A stretch of DNA of 64,000 nt, taken from assembly GCF_036669915.1 (NCBI RefSeq), contig NC_089319.1, positions 13,933,471 to 13,997,470 of the forward strand, in the 5' to 3' direction. The notes beneath the pieces were generated by a model that was not told the origin of the DNA, searched no databases, and saw only the letters and a list, made by a program, of their open reading frames with translations. Each line of letters begins with the position of its first letter. The stretch's first letter is position 1. This stretch comes from Pocillopora verrucosa (Eukaryota; Cnidaria; Anthozoa; Scleractinia; Pocilloporidae). Positions 23,160 through 35,323 of this stretch are shown one piece after another. The translations under genes and the position numbers were made by a program.

Positions 23160-25670
23160 GTAATTTAAGTTTTGATGGTAAGAACCACAGGTCATGACCC
23201 AGCCACTCACGAGGATCGTGCAACTGTAATTTATGTTAATCATCATTCTAGTTGATAAATGAATTCTTCTGAATTTGCTAAATACTGTAGAAATGAATGA
23301 GGTAGTCAGATTGTTGATCGATAAGGTATATAGTTTAATAAGGTAAATAGTCCGAAGTACTTTAATCTAGTCTTTAGGGAAATTTATCCTTATTATCATA
23401 AAAGTTAAATAAAAAGTGACAACACACAATGTAAAAGAGTGATGCAAAGGAGCGCTTTTGACTGTCGTAAAACCTGGATCAGAGTACGTGGTCACATTAG
23501 CTAAATGGAATAAAGGAAAATGACAAAAAAACTCAAATTTAATAACATGTTATATACAGTACTTCAAGCACAGGAAAGCGCGAGTGATTATGTCTTTGTT
23601 GGCTTTATCTTGAATCACTTTGGCTGAGATGGTGGTGTGAGTTTTTGAGATTGTCACTCTACTCCTGTTTCCAAGTACAGTTTTTGCTACGTTAGGTAAA
23701 AGGAATACAGGTATCACTAGTTCGCAGCGTTCGGAGAGGTTTATCACTTTTGAGATCCCAGGAGACTGTGGTGCAGCACTTTAAATGACACAGTTATGAA
23801 TGGTGCTTGAAAGAGAGAGTAGAGAACTTACTTGAATTTCTTGACTTGGGTAAATTCCACATTAGAAGATTAAATGTTGAGGTTTTAAACCTTGTGATTT
23901 CAAGCTTAATTCGCAGGTAGTGGTTGCCAAGTTTATGTAGATTGCTATTTGCCCGTGAAGCAATAATCACATTGAGTTGAAGAAACTGACGAAGAAGCTT
24001 CTGATAGGAAAAATACTTAATATTTTGGTTGAAGTCTTCGTAATTTTTTTTTGTCAGTTTTCAATGGCTGTAAGATTTTTCCCGTCTGGCTTGTAAAATG
24101 AAACACTTTCTCCATTGTTTGTTTAGTTTATAGATGTCGGTTTCTGAATTAACCTGGCGCAATACCCTCATACACAATTTAATACCTTGAACAATATCAG
24201 AGTCGTGAGCTCACCGAAGCACAAACCAACCCAAACTTCCCCGTGGTTTCGACACGAGAAATGTGAACATTTCTTCTTTGCAAGAAAAAAGTGCTCCTGA
24301 AACCGGATGATTTTTGTCTCCACAATTAAAAGGTATGCATTGAAACTACTACTTGCCGCGTTTTTAATTCAGAAGAGAAACTAGTTCCCACTCAACGATT
24401 GTCCTGAACTCAAGGTGTAGTTTATATCGCTGGCAGCGCCCATGGGTAGTATGAAGCAAATCCTGTGTTCTGATTGGCCACGCATCGGCTTGGATCCTGC
24501 GCAAAGAAAAAAGTGCTTGGAGCGGACATGAGAGGACGTAGGTTTTAGACATGAAGTCCCAAAAGGCGGTAGAGGACAGTGAAAACAAAGAAAACAAGCT
24601 ACTCTCGTGGGTTTACTGTGCCAAAAACATAGTTGGCTTTCTTTCCCGGCGTTCGAAATAAACGTTTCATTCTTGATTACTATTAACGCAAAATCTTTTT
24701 GCGTTGACTAATCGAAATGTGTATCAAAATCCTTTTTTGACCAAGCCCGTCGGGTCAAGATGGTTGAATATTAGCCTCATCCTTTCTTGGCATCTATATG
24801 CATCAGTGCGCATAAAAGAGACTCGCTTGCTCAATTACGCATATACCGTGCGCGGTTTCACCGGTTCAAACTGCGTGCTTTTTCAAAGGACAGAAGCAAG
24901 GTAAGTTGCAGTAGGCTGACATTCTGACTTTTTTCCCAGACTCTGGATCTGACTCAAATTATACATTTATTATGGATCAGACTGACACACGGAACGAACA
25001 TTTGTCAGTACGGAGGCTATTAATAATGACAAGAGTAGCGATAACTCTCTTGAAGCTGACACCCCCGTGGGTAAGATGAGGGAATCATGTGTTCTGATTG
25101 GCTAATAAGTAAGTCCGTCTTGCGTGCTTTGAACCCGTAGAAGAAAAAAATGCGTGGAACGGCGCAGAATTTTCGCGATTTTTGGACAGTGTCGACGATG
25201 GAGTCGCAAATTGTGGCAGAAGATGTCCATCTTAATTAAGTGAAAAAGAAATGTATAAAATGTATAGAAGCGAGAGGGGGAGGTATTTCAAAAGCTTTGG
25301 AGTAAAGATAAACTCATTCACCGGCTTTAAACCTATGGTTTTGAGAACGCAGTTTTCAAAATACTTAAAAATATTTCGTCCGACAAACAGAGACTTCCTC
25401 AAGGGATTTACGAAGAAAGAGAATATACGGAGCACGTGTATTGCTAAAAGCTTAAACACGACACCTTTGGCAGCGAATATCTACCAGTAGTTGACAGACC
25501 AAATATGTGTATCTGAAGTATTTTTGCAAGGTTCGCTAATGCTTCCGAAGGGACCACAGTTTTAGCGCTGGTTGTTCTATAGGCGCCCAAAACACTGCGA
25601 CACAGTGGCCGGGCTCGAGTCAAGAGGGCTCTGGAAATGAGAGTGGTAATATTACACAGAAACTACTAGA
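23160..25670. other. Repeat-derived intergenic sequence, no gene
   Basis: Two distant segments share the phrase TGTGTTCTGATTGGC followed by a GAAGAAAAAA-type tract (24466 onward and 25088 onward), suggesting two decayed copies of one dispersed repeat. No ORF has a recognisable domain. Confidence 0.4.
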
Positions 25671-25671
25671 A

Positions 25672-26208
25672 CACAGGCCGCCCCAAGCTCCAGCTGTGAG
25701 ATGACCATCTTGCGAAATAAGATCCATGCTGAAATTATAAGAGTTTGTATGGGATTATTTCCGACCACTCCAAGAAATCAAAAACAATAAGTAGAATTCT
25801 CAATAAAAATACCTTGCCTTACTTCCACAGTGCATCTCTTGTTTTCTGATCGCTCTGTTGAAAAGAACCCATTTTAGCGAGTTATCCATTTCGAGGTTCA
25901 CTACATTCTTAAGAAAAGCCGTTTCTTATTTACGAAGTAAGTTATGGTATTTTTATGGAAAATCTGACATTTTTTTTTTATAATTTCTTAGAGCAGTCTT
26001 AAATATTCCCATACAAACTCTTATAATTTCGCCGTGACTCCTATTACGCAAGATGATTATCTCACAGCTGGAGCTTGAGCTGCCTGTGGGCTTTTCTTAT
26101 GTATGTAGTAAACCTAACAGTCGTAAATATTCCCATACAAACTCTTATAATTTTGCCATGACTCTTATTCCACAAGATGATTAAGTTGGAGCTTGGGCGG
26201 ACTGTGCT
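25672..26208. repeat. Inverted plus direct repeat triplet of about 85 bases
   Basis: The module TTCCCATACAAACTCTTATA...AAGATGATT...CAGCTGGAGCTTG occurs at 26000-26090 and 26124-26208 in direct orientation, and at 25672-25762 in reverse complement. The outer inverted pair is the best preserved and could be the ends of a fold-back element of roughly 420 bases. No coding sequence lies between the arms. Confidence 0.6.
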
Positions 26209-26559
26209 CAAGAAACAACCCATGAGCTACATGCGACTGATCTCCAAACACAAAATGTTTGGTGAGTATTGCTCTAATACATGATGTGGCAAATAGACTT
26301 CCCTGAGTGAGCTGTGGGGTGTTGGCTGTGTGTGAGAAAACTATGAGCATCCTACTTCTAAATTAGGTGCCGACTAAACAATTGTGATGTGTAATTGAAT
26401 TGTTGTTGGTACTTTCTCAAGCTACAGATATGCTGCCTCAATGGGTATTTTTATCCTTGTAACACAGGGTTGTTTTTTTTTTGGCATCTACGGGTACTGC
26501 AACACCATCTAAAAGTCTGCCACCCCACCAGTACAGAACAGTATAATATTATCGATGTG

Positions 26560-27480
26560 TAATTATCATCTGACTCAAACCCTGTACGCTTCGAGCTGTT
26601 TGAAGACGATTATCAACTTGGAGGCAACATTGCCGACTTGTGAAATATAGAACTAGACTGAATCATTTCGATCAGCTAAATGCGAACCATTTTATTGACT
26701 GCAGACCCGAAAGAGGGCAACCGAGTGTAATGTGACATTATCAATGATGTAATAATTCACCAACTCAAACGCTGTAAGCTTTGAGCTGTTTGAAGGCAAT
26801 CTGCTACTCAGAAGCAAAGTAGCACACTATCAAAATGAAGATTAAAAATGATTCTTTAGACAGTTGTAAAGATATCTCGAAAATGTTGAAATTTCGCCGA
26901 GCAGATTGTTTTCGTGACCACAGAAGATGCATTGCGAAAGTGGACAACTAATTGTTATATGACGGCTGTCATGGTCATGGTTCATTAACTCAGCCCATGC
27001 AAACTTCGAGGGCAATTGAGAACAGTATGATATTATCGATGTATAATTTTTTCTTCACGCTTCGAGCTGTTTGAAGACGGTCATCAACCCAGAGGCAACA
27101 TCGTGTACTGGTAAAACAAAGAATTAAACTGAATCCTTTGACCTTTGTTAAGACATTTTGAAGAAGGTGGCATTTCGGTCAACTTAATGCAACCTATTTT
27201 ATCGACATATTCGAAAGAGGATGATCAAGTATAACGTGACATTAGTTATAATATAATGAGTCACTCAAACTCAAACGCTGTAAGCTTCAAGATGTTTGAA
27301 GACGATCAGCAAGTCGGAAGCAAAGTTTCATAATGATAACACGAACAGTAGTAATAAGGATTCTTTAGACAGTTGTTAAGATCTTGAAAATGTTGACATT
27401 TCGCTGACCCTAATACGCATTGTATCAGCGACTACATGCAGACACGAAAGGTACGAAAAGCATTGCGAAAGAGGACAACA
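26560..27480. repeat. Satellite-like dimeric repeat block
   Basis: Related monomers containing CTGTANGCTTCGAGCTGTTTGAAG recur near 26583, 26771, 27057 and 27277. Monomers 1 and 3 resemble each other more (GAAGACGNTNATCAAC..GAGGCAACAT), as do 2 and 4 (AACGCTGTAAGCTT, then GATTCTTTAGACAGTTGT downstream). The block therefore reads as two tandem copies of a roughly 480-base A-B dimer, now well diverged. Confidence 0.65.
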
Positions 27481-29480
27481 GAGTGTTGTATTGTTTAGAC
27501 GCTAAGAAGTAGCTGACATATTCAAGGATGATCGAAATGCGAATCAACAGAAAGTTGCCAGCTAAACATTGGCAACAACTTCAATTATATTACAACGAGT
27601 TCTCCATATAGTAGGTCTCATTTTCCTGAAAGTTTTTAAAAAGCTAACAACTCGGGAGAGGAATACGCTTTCATTTGCAGTAATCTAAAATTAAAAACTC
27701 AAGAAAGCAGGGTAGGTTCGATTTACTACGGATATCCTATTGCATGACAAAAGGTGTCGTAATAGGCTCCTGTAATACTATGTTGAAATAAACTGTTTTA
27801 TTTGTTGTTGACAGAAATAAAACAGGCAAACCTTAATTTAGAAATGACCTGACTTATATTCTTCCATGTCATTGGTTTGTTGAGGAACTTAGTTGCTGAG
27901 GAGTAAGTTTCATATTGCAAACCAAATCTGATTGGTTGACACAGTAACTTATATCCCAAAGAACTAATTAAAAATGTATTTGAGATCTGATTGGTTCATT
28001 CAGGAACTAAGATACCTAAAATTTCAAGTACACATTAAAATGGTGAAGTACATATTTAAATGGGGATGTGTTTACTATATTTGTAATTTGTTTTTGTTTT
28101 TTTTTATTTGTGAATTGTGATTAAAGATGATAAGATCTTTCACATCCTTGTTCACAAAATTGTGTATTTAAACATGACCCTTGAACCATTTTGGTTTGCA
28201 TGATGACTTTCGGGCTATTTTAGTGTTTTGAAAATGTACATATGGTTCTCAGCTGTGGTTAGGTTTTGACCAGGGTCTTACAGGAGATGGACTCCATATG
28301 GCTTGATAAAAGTTGTAAAACAGACCAGTAATGGTTCTTGAACAAGTAATATAAGACACTGTGTCATCTTTTGTGGTGTAACACTGATCAAGACTAGAAA
28401 AAGTAAAATATTAATTCAACATGGTTGCCTTAAATTTCTTGTGTATATGAAAGAGTTTTGAATATTATTCGTGGTGTGAAAAGCTTAATATTTTTAGTGA
28501 CTGAGTTTTACAAAGGGTTGTAAGGGACCCTCTTTCCATAACTTCTGTAATGTTGCTCTTAAATCTGCTAGAATTAAAACAGGATTGGTTGCAAGAAGTG
28601 GCTTTATGACTGTCAATCCAGTCAAATGTTATAAACAACTAACAAAATGTAGCAAAGTATGATTTTATTATCCATATTCATGTGTACTTTCTAAAACAGA
28701 GAAAAAGGTCTTATGATATGTTATTTTCTTAATATGATGATTCATGGTGTAAGCCAGGCATAAGAAGTGACAGTAACTGCTCAGGAAAAACATATGATAA
28801 TTATATAACTTTTTTCAAGCCTTAGCATAGAAAAAATTTAGCACACATCATGAATTTAGATTTTGTAAAATTATAAATGCCTTGTGGCATAAATAATCAT
28901 GATATTCATTTGGTACAGAAAAAGGACATTAAACTTTTAGCAGGATACTCATGGGTATGAAATGTGTTATAATTTTTTTTTTAAAATCTAATTAAAAAAG
29001 AAGTGATATCTTTGCCTGATGTTACACAAAGGGAAAGAACCTCGTGTAAGAATTCTGATTAATGAGTGATTTAGAATTGCAAACAAAAGGGGGTAATCAT
29101 GATCACTATAGACAAACTAATAGTTGTCAGTACATACTTGTTAAATATTTAAATTATGAGACAGTATTGCTATGTTACTGTGGAATGTTTTACAATTGTA
29201 CACGTTTTGTGTTAGTATTTTTTCTTACTAAGTATTTGTAAGGCTAGTAATAGCTTTAATTGAATGACTCTGAAAAAGATTAATGAAACTTTAGATTCAT
29301 CCCAAATCAATTCAAATTATTTATCTTAGAATAAGCTTTGGATGGATATGCAGTAACATGTGTTTCCCTCTCACTAAAGGTTCACCAGTTTAAGTGTTCT
29401 AGGATACCATACATCACAGATTAAAAACGTTTCATTGGAATACATGTTATCTCATGGATTAACTTAAACAGGGATACACT
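27481..29480. other. Intergenic AT-rich sequence, no gene
   Basis: Low-GC sequence with loosely repeated phrases (CTGATTGGTT..AGGAACT-type units around 27866-28010). No gene or RNA was recognised. Confidence 0.45.
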
Positions 29481-29500
29481 ATTGCTCACGCTCTATTTAA

Positions 29501-29610
29501 CTCACTCACTCACTTACTCATTCACTCTCACTCGCCCACTGATTCACTCACTCACTCGCTCATTCATTCACTCACTCACTCACTCACTCACCCTCTCGCT
29601 CGCTCACTCG
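29501..29610. repeat. (CTCA)n microsatellite overlapping a GPCR stop codon
   Basis: About 110 bases of imperfect CACT/CTCA tetranucleotide repeat with CGCT and CATT variants. Its right end overlaps the last codons of the GPCR gene at 29604, whose TGA stop is read on the minus strand from the repeat unit. Confidence 0.85.
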
Positions 29611-30584
29611 GCAGTTGAAGGCACGTCCCGTTCCATTTCCATGGTGTCTGATTTGCCATCAACTGTAAAGCCACTATTTTTGAAAGGAGTGACCACGTTT
29701 CTTTTCGTGCAACAAATTAATTCCCCAAGATGCTTTCTAAACTTACTACTCTGTAGACTGTAAACGGTTGGGTTAATGCTGGAGTTGAAAACAATCAAAG
29801 CAGACGCAATAGCATGGTGAAATGGCTGTAAAGTGATAGTGCCAGTGAAACCTAAGAAGTAAATTAACAGCTCGGGGACCCAACACAGCACATACACAAC
29901 TGTAACGAATATGACCATCTTGGTGACGCGTTTTCTGTATCGCAGTAGTGCACGCTGGGTACTTTCAGTTGTAGCGTTGTTCACAAACCAAAGACGATAA
30001 ACCACCTTGGAATATAAAGCGGTCATGATGCTGATAGGGATAACACCTGCCACCACTGACCACCCAACAGTATATAGCTTAGCATAGGTTGGTTTGGAAA
30101 AGCTGTGTGCACAACCTTTGAATTCTTTGATGTATGTGGTAGCCAAAAATCCTGGGATTGCCCAAGTGAGAGACGCTATCCAGGAAAGAAGAGCGAGTAC
30201 GACAATTTTTGTCTTTGTGAGTTTAATTTTCTGACTGTGGGGATGCAAAACAGCCCAGTAACGTTCAATTGATATGGCCACCAGCGAAAACACTGAAGCG
30301 ACAGCACCAACCCACCCTGGTGTACCACCTGTTACTATCTTACAGAGCACTGCTCCTAACGTCCCTTGGGGGTGGGTGAAGGTTGGTGTTACTATGAATT
30401 GGATACCGATAAAAAAGGCGACCACTATGTCGGCGCTTGCAAGGTTTACGAGGAGGTAGTTGGTGGGTGTCTTCATAGACCTGTTACGTAGTACTACTAA
30501 GATCACTAAAGTGTTGCCAACCAGATTGAATATCACCAAAACTGAAAACAGCACTGAAAACCCAATGTACAGCGACGACAACAT
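29604..30584 (-). CDS. Class A (rhodopsin-like) GPCR, orphan peptide-receptor type, paralogue 1
   Basis: A 326-residue single-exon CDS with seven hydrophobic segments. Landmarks: GN at 23-24 (TM1), LASAD with Asp52 (TM2), Cys81 and Cys158 for the TM3-ECL2 disulphide, ERY at 107-109 in place of DRY, CWVP at 234-237 (TM6), NPTVY at 271-275 (TM7). TM7 lacks the opsin retinal-binding Lys (SALIVFNSSINPTVY), so it is not an opsin. The pattern resembles neuropeptide receptors (tachykinin/NPFF/galanin-like), but the ligand cannot be read. A splice acceptor (TTTTTCGTAG) ends about 30 bases upstream of the ATG, implying a 5' leader exon. It is the first of three same-strand paralogues. Confidence 0.9.
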   Translation of the reverse strand: MLSSLYIGFSVLFSVLVIFNLVGNTLVILVVLRNRSMKTPTNYLLVNLASADIVVAFFIGIQFIVTPTFTHPQGTLGAVLCKIVTGGTPGWVGAVASVFSLVAISIERYWAVLHPHSQKIKLTKTKIVVLALLSWIASLTWAIPGFLATTYIKEFKGCAHSFSKPTYAKLYTVGWSVVAGVIPISIMTALYSKVVYRLWFVNNATTESTQRALLRYRKRVTKMVIFVTVVYVLCWVPELLIYFLGFTGTITLQPFHHAIASALIVFNSSINPTVYSLQSSKFRKHLGELICCTKRNVVTPFKNSGFTVDGKSDTMEMERDVPSTAE

Positions 30585-30639
30585 GTTCTTGACTTTCTTG
30601 ATTTTGCTGCCTACGAAAAATAGATGTCAACAGGTTAAA

Positions 30640-33600
30640 TAAGTCAGCTATCTTGGTCTCTTTACAAAAAAAGCATCGTGATAGCCGTATGTCGATGAAA
30701 TCGAAAAAGGAATCATGTTAAGGAATAACAGTATATAGGTCATATAATCTTGAAGTTTAAGACCAAGGCGTGCGGAACGAACTTAATGGTCGTTGTTGTC
30801 AGTATTCACCCAATTGAATGTGATTTCTAAAGATACTTCTCAAAACAGGATGAGAATGTAAAACACCACGATCGTTTTTATCATACCCTCATTTAGTCGC
30901 AGCTTTAGACCAATAGGATCGCGCGTACTTCCTCATTTGTTTTATGATAGCTTATTGGTGACATTTCATAAATTGCAATTTCCTGTTCCTGAATACATTT
31001 AACCCTCTCAAGTTGTGCACAAGGTTATTTGGGTTTAGAGGCGGATAAATCAGGATGGATGAATCTTTGTTGTTGCATGCATCGTCAACTAATCCAATGA
31101 GACTGCAGAGTATAATTGTAAAAATGAGTAGTGCGACTGTCAAACGAATTCTACAACTAGTCATTCGATACATCTGTTTTTATCCCTGTGTTTACAGGAT
31201 AGCTTTGCCTAAGGTGTTACTTTGTGATATTTTGTGCACTGTTTCTCCACTACGCTCAGATTTCATTCAGTCCTCACTCTTCGACGCTTTGGGCAATTCT
31301 CTAGACAGATCAGCAAGAGGGAGAGTAAATGATATGGTCTTTTTTGGCCAATTAGTGAAGCAAAGACTCAAGGAGCTGGAAACAGCAATTCACAGAGAGG
31401 ATACTGTAATGGAGTTTAATTTACATCAGCTGAGCTTCAACTTGAAGAAGAAAGAAGAAGACTTATGACATGGTGTTATAGGCAGATATATCAATCAAAA
31501 GGACGAACTTCAATCACTCTAAGTTTCCCTTATCATGGCCACATAATGCCACACTGAGTGTTTCAAGAACTCGATTGACGAACTGCAGGTAACCTTATAT
31601 CAAAATGACTTTTACTGCACAGTGATCGGGCGAAAAATTTCAAATACCTGAAAAATGTCCTTTAATTTGACTTACTTCAGCGAATCAAATTTAAAGAGCC
31701 AATGTGGGAAACCTTAAGGTAAGAGACATACTCACCTCTGTATCACACGCCTGGAGCAATTGGGTTCAGAGAAGCAACAAGCAAAAATGGACATCTACGA
31801 GGAAAACAGCCAACTTTTATGAACTTTAAACATCACGGAAAATCAAATCTTTTTTCACAAAAGATTTGCCCACGAGAAACAAAACATGAAATACGCCGCA
31901 ATTACGGCTCTAGTTGTACAACATTGCGAAAATGCCACAAATACAACAACAATTCTTATAGTAATAATCAGATTAAGGTTCTCTATGAAACAATTAAATA
32001 GATTTTTATTACAAAGAAGAAAGAAAAATATAATCTTTTCAGTATCTGCCGCTGTTGTTGAGGTTCTATTTTACTTCATTAGAGGGATATCTGCGAAACA
32101 AAGAAATTTACTAGTGGAGTTATTGGATGAAAAAACAGGGTTACCGACAACTCTTGATTGTCACGGCTTAAAATTAAACATCATTATTGCAACTGATAGT
32201 GCTGGTTGAGTCGAAGTATATTTTCGCCCACATTTCTTTCGATCGAACGAAACACCCATAGTTACATGAACATTCAATTTGTTTTTTCAGGTTAGCTACT
32301 AGTACAATAACTCTGATAATTACAGCTGTTTCCCTTTTCGCCATTCTAAGGTGTGATTTAGGTCAAATTGCCACCATTGAAGCGAAATGTTTGGCAAATG
32401 GTAAAATTATTGTTAATCAAAAATTATATCGTAGTTCAATTAAATAACCCGGCAGAGCTTTTTTGATAACTTGTCAGTAAGTTTTAATTCATTTTCCAAT
32501 TTAAATTACTTTCTTTTTTTTTTTTTTTCAGTCTGACTGACATAGTTTATGATAAACCTGTATGGCTAGTTCTATAGTGCGTCACAAGTCTAATAATCAA
32601 TCAACAAAATTAGGAGCTTTTCCGGCATTAATACGAATAGACATCTCGTTCTGCAATGAATTTACAAAAGGGAAGTTTCTCTCGTCTTAGCAGGTTAAAT
32701 AAATCAAATTATTTACTTCGCTTTCACAATGCAATACCAACAGATATAAAGGTCCATACACAAGATAATTGACTGAACCGTTTTAAATTGCCGCGTTTTC
32801 CGTAGTGCGCTAAGTTGAAAACAGATCGTAATCAACTGTGCACATTTTGTCGGCTGAAGTTTTCTTTTGAAAGGAAAGCGCACATTTGCCGGGCAAATAA
32901 ATAATAAGTTAACAAACGAAAGAGGATTTACACTTATAGTTATCCAAATATTCTACCACAAACCCGGCACAAAAAATTAATTTGGGTCTTATGATGTTGT
33001 CAAGGAAGCGTCAAAATACGACGTAAAACTATTTTTTCGAGGCGAGGTTAGACGTAAAGATTAAAAAAATCTTCGAGCTTGATATTTGAGCCATAAGCTG
33101 CAATTCACAAATGGTTCAATTTTAGGCTTCAGTGTTCTTTTAAGACTTATAAGGACTTAATTTGTGATGGAGAAAGGCAGCACAACGAACGTAATGCCAA
33201 TAACTTGAATTGAAAGGGAAGGTCCAAATTGTTTCCACACACCATTTTGCATTATCCTGAAAATGCGAATCAGAGGCGTATCTTGGTATTTGGATAAAAA
33301 CTACCGCGGTGAAATGACTGCAATGAAATTGGGAGTGGGACAGCTATGATTTTCCTTTTGTCGCCCGTAAAGCAAAATGTTATTTAAGTTTATGGTAGTT
33401 GTCTTAACTTAGAGGAAGGCGGCAGGTAGGTTGGGCTGTCCTTGTGTTGCTTAGTACTGAATAGCTATTTTAACGAAAATTCTAGATACTCACACAAAGC
33501 TTGGTTGAACATCCGTTGTACACCTCGAGATGTTACCACAGTACCGTCGCACCAAACGTCCATGGAACACTCAAGTGGACTATGTATATGCTGCTTTATT

Positions 33601-35323
33601 TATACTTCGAAAAGAAAAGACGGAAACGTCGAAATCCAGCTCGTTCAGTAGACATTATCGTCATTACATCCTTGATTTGTTAAGATCCAATCGACCAAAC
33701 CGGCGTGTGATCTCTTCAGGTGTGCCAATGATTTGTTTGGTAAACAACTCAGTCGCAATATCTTTTTTTCTTGTGATTGGCTGACGCAGGGGTTCAGCAA
33801 TTAATAGAACTATCCGCCTAGCACAATGATGTACCCAGGAAGGAAGCTGTCTTTCAGTACTTTCGTTTCAAAACATGTCACGACTGGGGAAACTTTTACT
33901 AACAGAATTTACTATTACCTATTGTTTAAACACATATTTTAAAGAGAAGTAATGAGAATTCTTACTCGAACCTAAAGGAAATTTGAGTTTTGAATTAACA
34001 TGTCCAAAAATATTTTCATATCGTAAACTATGTCAGCATTGTCAGAGACACGAAGAACAAAGCACAAATAGTTAGTTTTGGGTGAACAGTTCGCGCAAAT
34101 TTATGTGTAATTTTAAAATGATCAGGTAGAATTAACTGCTAATTGGGCTGATAGGAACTGAACTCTGTACAAGGCTCCTCTCGGATAGTCTTGTATGTCG
34201 CCTTATCACACACACAGCTTGTTGATTTCACCTAAGTTTGTGCATTCAAATGCTTATTCCCGATATGGGGAGAACAGAGGTCACAAGGAACAGAGCCCAA
34301 CAGAAACAGAGTCTATTTTTCTTACTATCTTGCCTCTTTTTGTTTCCTTTTTCTCCCTTATAGGACATACGTCATGGTGAAATATGACGAGAATATTGGC
34401 CCGTTGTCTAAAAACGAATATATGAAAGGCACTATCTAGCTCTATCTCTCTCCACCCCTTTCCTCCCCCCCCCCCACCACCCCACAGTGAGGAATGGCCT
34501 TTGCCATACGCGAAGCCTTTAAGTTAACTTAACTTTTATACTATCCACACTTATACACTTTAAGCTTGATCATCTCTTCTACTCTTATTTCTCTCCCATT
34601 CATTAGCTCTATCGTTTATTGATGGCAAATTTAATTTACATACTTTGCCAACGTTTGTTATTGCATTTCGCTTTTATAGACATGGATCGCGCACGAGGAT
34701 ATATCACACGTGATTCTTGTTCTTCGTTTGAAATTTAAACCGAGATAAACAAACGTTCTAATATTTTTACAAAAGAAGAGATAAGCTCGCTTGACTACAA
34801 AGCTCTACCACACCAAGAACGCGAAACTTTCAGCATCCTTCTTTGTAAACGTTCTGACGATGAAATGTCAGGGGCTTAACAAAGATTATTTTTTCGTTTG
34901 GCCATGGTCATTATCTGTCCATTATTAGTTCGCCGTTACGCAGTTCCACCAACTAGTTGGGTAAATTAGCTTAGTTTATAATGCAGTGAGACCCTGGACC
35001 GTTAACTCGAACTGCAGTGGAAAACGAGAAAGACTGCGGGGTTGTCGAGTTAGCTACAAGAAAATGACAGCAAATTATGCTGTGGTAACATAGATTTGAG
35101 TTCGAATTAACTAACAGTTAGAGTTACCTGTCGTGGGCTCCACCTACTCAAGTATTGCGATGGGATTTAATCTCTCGCCCTTCAGGAACCTTGTTCTGTG
35201 CATCCATCAGCAAGGGTAGCGTGCCAAACGCAGTGCCCCTTTAAGTTCCTGTGTTTTTTAAAATGATTGTGACAGTAACGATGTTTTAAATATAAACTTT
35301 TAGAATTAAGAATGTAGGTAAGA
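30640..35323. other. Intergenic between GPCR paralogues 1 and 2
   Basis: No convincing gene. A 137-codon plus-strand frame at 31055-31468 has a Lys/Glu-rich end but no recognisable domain. At 34978-35130 repeated phrases of the type TAACTCGAACTGCAGTGGAAAA and GAGTTAGCT resemble a common invertebrate MITE, but I cannot set its ends. A poly-C tract lies near 34466. Confidence 0.4.
30952..31173 (-). CDS. Candidate small secreted protein, unsupported by homology
   Basis: A 73-codon frame whose N terminus looks like a signal peptide: basic start (MYRMTSCRIRL), hydrophobic core (TVALLIFTIILCSLIGL), then a small/acidic region. The 45 or so residues after it contain one Cys pair candidate (DACNN...MKCHQ) and no dibasic-amidation sites typical of cnidarian neuropeptide precursors. 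It lies upstream of GPCR paralogue 1 on the same strand, where a leader exon or promoter is also expected. It may be chance. Confidence 0.22.
   Translation of the reverse strand: MYRMTSCRIRLTVALLIFTIILCSLIGLVDDACNNKDSSILIYPPLNPNNLVHNLRGLNVFRNRKLQFMKCHQ

Noticed and set aside
31055-31468. 137-codon plus-strand frame with a charged C-terminal end
   Set aside because: No domain, no clear splice or promoter context, and it overlaps the minus-strand candidate; I could not choose it over chance.
33442-33784. Three overlapping plus-strand frames rich in Arg/Lys
   Set aside because: No transposase or other motif found; likely shadows of non-coding sequence.
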